64,000 nucleotides of DNA from assembly GCA_020086605.1 (NCBI GenBank), contig JACBWW010000004.1, positions 26,426,125 through 26,490,124 on the forward strand, in the 5' to 3' direction. Position numbers and translations under genes: made by a program. Each line of letters opens with the position of its first letter. Position 1 is the stretch's first letter. This document shows positions 61,266 through 64,000 of the stretch, piece by piece. The notes under the pieces were generated by a model that was given only the letters and a program-made list of their open reading frames with translations, made no database searches and was not told the origin of the DNA. Origin of the DNA: Lanius collurio. Lineage: Eukaryota > Chordata > Aves > Passeriformes > Laniidae.

Positions 61266-64000
61266 TAAATTCTTTTATTCTGATGGATAACAGAAGGCTG
61301 ATTGTACAAATAACCTGTTCTACTTGCCTGGTCTCCAATCTGCCAGAGAGAAGACAAAGGCTGTAGGGCATAGATAAGTTAGCTTCCCCTTAAGCAGATA
61401 TTACGCTTAAGGACTTATGAGACAAATAAGATAAAAATCAGATGGCAAGTGATAAGTGCTCCCATCCTGAAAAATGACCAGATGCAAATAAGGATTTTGT
61501 TTACTGAGCAAATAATTTAAAACATCACCACTTTACAAAAGGCATTCAAGCAAACAAGTAAACAATCACATTACACAGATTCCACTCCAAACAGGTTGGA
61601 GGCTCAGTTTTCATTTACTACTTTTAATTTACTACTTTTTCCTTTGAGAGTACTCCATCCCAAGAAAAATTTAATTGATATATACGTTGTTGACCACTTG
61701 GGCATATCCTGTACTTCTGCAATCTGATGCTTCCTGCAATCAATAATTATAACCCACTGCAGCTAATGCAAACTTTCATAAAACTAATTTTTTTAAGAAA
61801 GTGAAATAAAGAAGAAATGCATTAATAAGCTTTAAACAAATTTTGTTACATATGCTGATAGTTAGCAACATAATACCATGCCACTGTAAAATGTTTCACT
61901 AAAATATTTTGTGAAAGTAACATGAAAGTTGGCAAAGTACACAGGAAGCTGTATAGAGGCCTCAGTGAACACTAAGGACATACAGTGACATGACAATGCA
62001 AAATTTTCCTTTTTCAATATTGTTGCTGGAAAAAAAAATTATTCTTTTTAAAAAAAAAAAAATCCATTTACTGTGCAATTTACATTTTTATTTACTCCCA
62101 TGTTTTGCCATAGCCAGCAGATAACATCCTGATGAGAGATACTAAATTTGTGTTCAGGTCTTCCCTACTTTTACTAACTTTGTATCAGCTGCAAATTCTC
62201 AAGTCTTACTTTTCCAGTCCAATGCTATTATTTCATTCTAGGTATAAACTTCTTATCTCACTAGTTTTTAATATAAATTTTTATTTTAATATATTTTTTC
62301 TCTTACCTTTTTCCTAATGAATAGCTTGCTAAATGTTATTTGATAGTAACATATACAGTTCACATTTTCTTGTTCAACTGTATGTTCTTATAAGGTGCTT
62401 GGGAAAAAATAAAACACAATTTCTGAAGTGATGAAGTACAGAATTGTCATGATTTTCTTCTGCCACACATTGATACATTTATTAGAAAGTATAAGAACTT
62501 ATGGTCATGCTATATTTCGCTCTTCCTACATGCAACTGCAGGAAAAAGTAATTCTAATTAGTATTTTATCTGACTTAGAGAAAAATTATTTTAGCATTGA
62601 ACATTATAAAGACAGAACCAGTCCAAACAGGATACCCCTCCTTCCCTAACTGTCATGTTTGGTATCAGTCTGCTTCATGATTTTAAAGTATGTTGTCAAT
62701 ATGAATCATATAAAGATAACATTGACTAAAAAGATACCAGTACACCAGGAAAATATATTATTGTCTCTATCATTAGGTACTACAGCATTTGAAATACTCC
62801 ATTTAAAGCCAGGTATTACCATCTACTGAAGTAATGGGTTGCAAGAAGGAAATAAAATGTGTTTTAACTACCAAGTGCAAGGAAGAAGTAACTCTGTGTC
62901 CTGTAATTTCATCAAACATGGTATGCAAACAGATAAAGAATTGTTGTTGAAGCACAACGGAAAAGCTGAATCAGCAACCGCAAACAATTAAAAATGGGTG
63001 AATAAGGAAGATGGACACGACGTGAACAAAGGGCTTAAAATGCTGCATGGCAGCAGACATGGAATTTGTTATAGAATCACAAACATCTACTGTGTGAAAC
63101 AACAGAGTACCACACATTGCGAAACAGTAGACAAATGCCTACAATCTTTTAGACATCAACATCTGCTACAGTGAAAACTGTACAAATACACAGAGAAAAT
63201 TAGGGGTACGCAGGTATGACACCAGAAAGTTTTATCCATGTTCCCTTGAATAGCAATTTTTAAATTAAAAAGTACCTGGAACCCAGGAAGTTGGCAGATA
63301 CCAAAACTTATATGGGGAAAAAAGTAATGCAATAAAGAAAAGCTGCTTATCCTGATTAAGTTATAAAAAAAGTGCAATCTTTTCAATAGTTACTGTACCT
63401 TATGAGTTTTAAATTTTAACACAAACCAATTTGAAACAAAGGAAGAGATATTCAATATATTGGGCTAATTTTTAAAGCAGTGCATTTTCTAAAATTTTGG
63501 CCCAGAAAGCTAATCTTGCAAATAAAATGTGTAACATAAGACTTCTTGAATCTGCCCTTAATAATCATAAAAATCAAGCATCTAAACCAGCAGAATATTC
63601 TAGTATGAATAGGCCTTTGGTATCTGAATATGAACAAGTCCATCAATATTTACCTCTTTATAATTTTTCCTGACCTTCTAGGATAAACATGGTCTCCAGG
63701 CAATATACCCGTAATTTCTGTGGGCCCATTTGGGTCTATGGTTTCTACAGAGAAATCTGAGTTACAATACCGAAGTGCTAAGGATATTGAATGGATGGTT
63801 TAGTTTCAGCTGGCTTCTTTAAAACACACTGAATTCCCAAATAAGTACATCTCTAATCCTTTCAGTTACAAATTCGGATGATCTCCAAAATATGAACCAC
63901 GTATGGTCAGTATTGTTAACTGTGTTCAAGACGATGCACAGAAGAGATGAGTGGTAGGATTTTCTTCTTCTGTTACACAAACTAGTCTAAGATGTTGTTT

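Larger units (their letters stand above)
57282..64000 (-). other. FMN1: FMN1 intron upstream of E1 (partial)
   Basis: At least 6.7 kb of intron, phase 1 at the E1 acceptor. Two CR1 fragments lie head-to-tail (60464-60730 and 60836-61265). The large N-terminal exon of FMN1 is not seen. One candidate exon (63654-63744) is listed separately because its phase does not fit E1. Confidence 0.75.

Noticed and set aside
1..64000. CRISPR arrays, operons, prophage, defence systems, tRNA or rRNA genes
   Set aside because: Nothing of the kind is visible. The repeats are microsatellites and CR1 fragments, and the only supported gene is a spliced vertebrate formin.

Overview
The window is a stretch of vertebrate nuclear DNA, AT-rich, without operons, CpG islands or dense coding. 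It lies inside one large intron-rich gene read on the minus strand. Ten consecutive coding exons with canonical GT-AG splice sites and matching phases can be assembled between 57281 and 847. They give 1,683 nt (560 complete codons plus a split codon at each end) of formin-1 (FMN1, the 'limb deformity' formin). The fragment covers a conserved coiled-coil stretch, the proline-rich FH1 domain and roughly the first 70-75 % of the actin-nucleating FH2 domain. The large N-terminal exon(s) lie beyond the right end. The C-terminal part of FH2 and the tail lie beyond the left end. I found no frameshift or stop in the assembled frame, so the gene looks functional.

The host is most likely a bird, or at least a sauropsid. 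The recognisable interspersed repeats are CR1 LINE fragments with the typical avian 3' end, there are no mammalian SINEs, and the protein is close to what I remember of chicken and human FMN1. Species cannot be fixed from this sequence.

Layout, in the direction of transcription (high to low coordinates): 57282-64000 is the intron upstream of the first exon seen, with two adjacent CR1 copies and one unproven candidate exon near 63.7 kb. E1 (57220-57281) is followed by a 17.9 kb intron, then E2 with FH1 (38535-39307). FH2 exons follow: E3 (34751-34901), E4 (23768-23855), E5 (14547-14608), E6 (12328-12416), E7 (7685-7814), E8 (6134-6280), E9 (2854-2913) and E10 (847-967). The E5-E6 intron is almost entirely a decayed CR1 element that still shows reverse-transcriptase motifs and contains a second, nested CR1 3' end.

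The exons encode one machine. FH1 binds profilin-actin, the dimeric FH2 ring nucleates and processively caps actin filaments, and the coiled coil probably supports oligomerisation or partner binding. In other vertebrates the introns near the 3' end of FMN1 hold limb enhancers of the neighbouring GREM1 gene, so some intronic sequence here may be regulatory; this is inference. I found no bacterial-type system, CRISPR array, tRNA, rRNA, intact transposon or second protein-coding gene. The points most worth a second look are a (GTTT)6 microsatellite that forms the 3' splice-site tract of E10, the candidate frame-shifting exon at 63654-63744, and the intron made of CR1.
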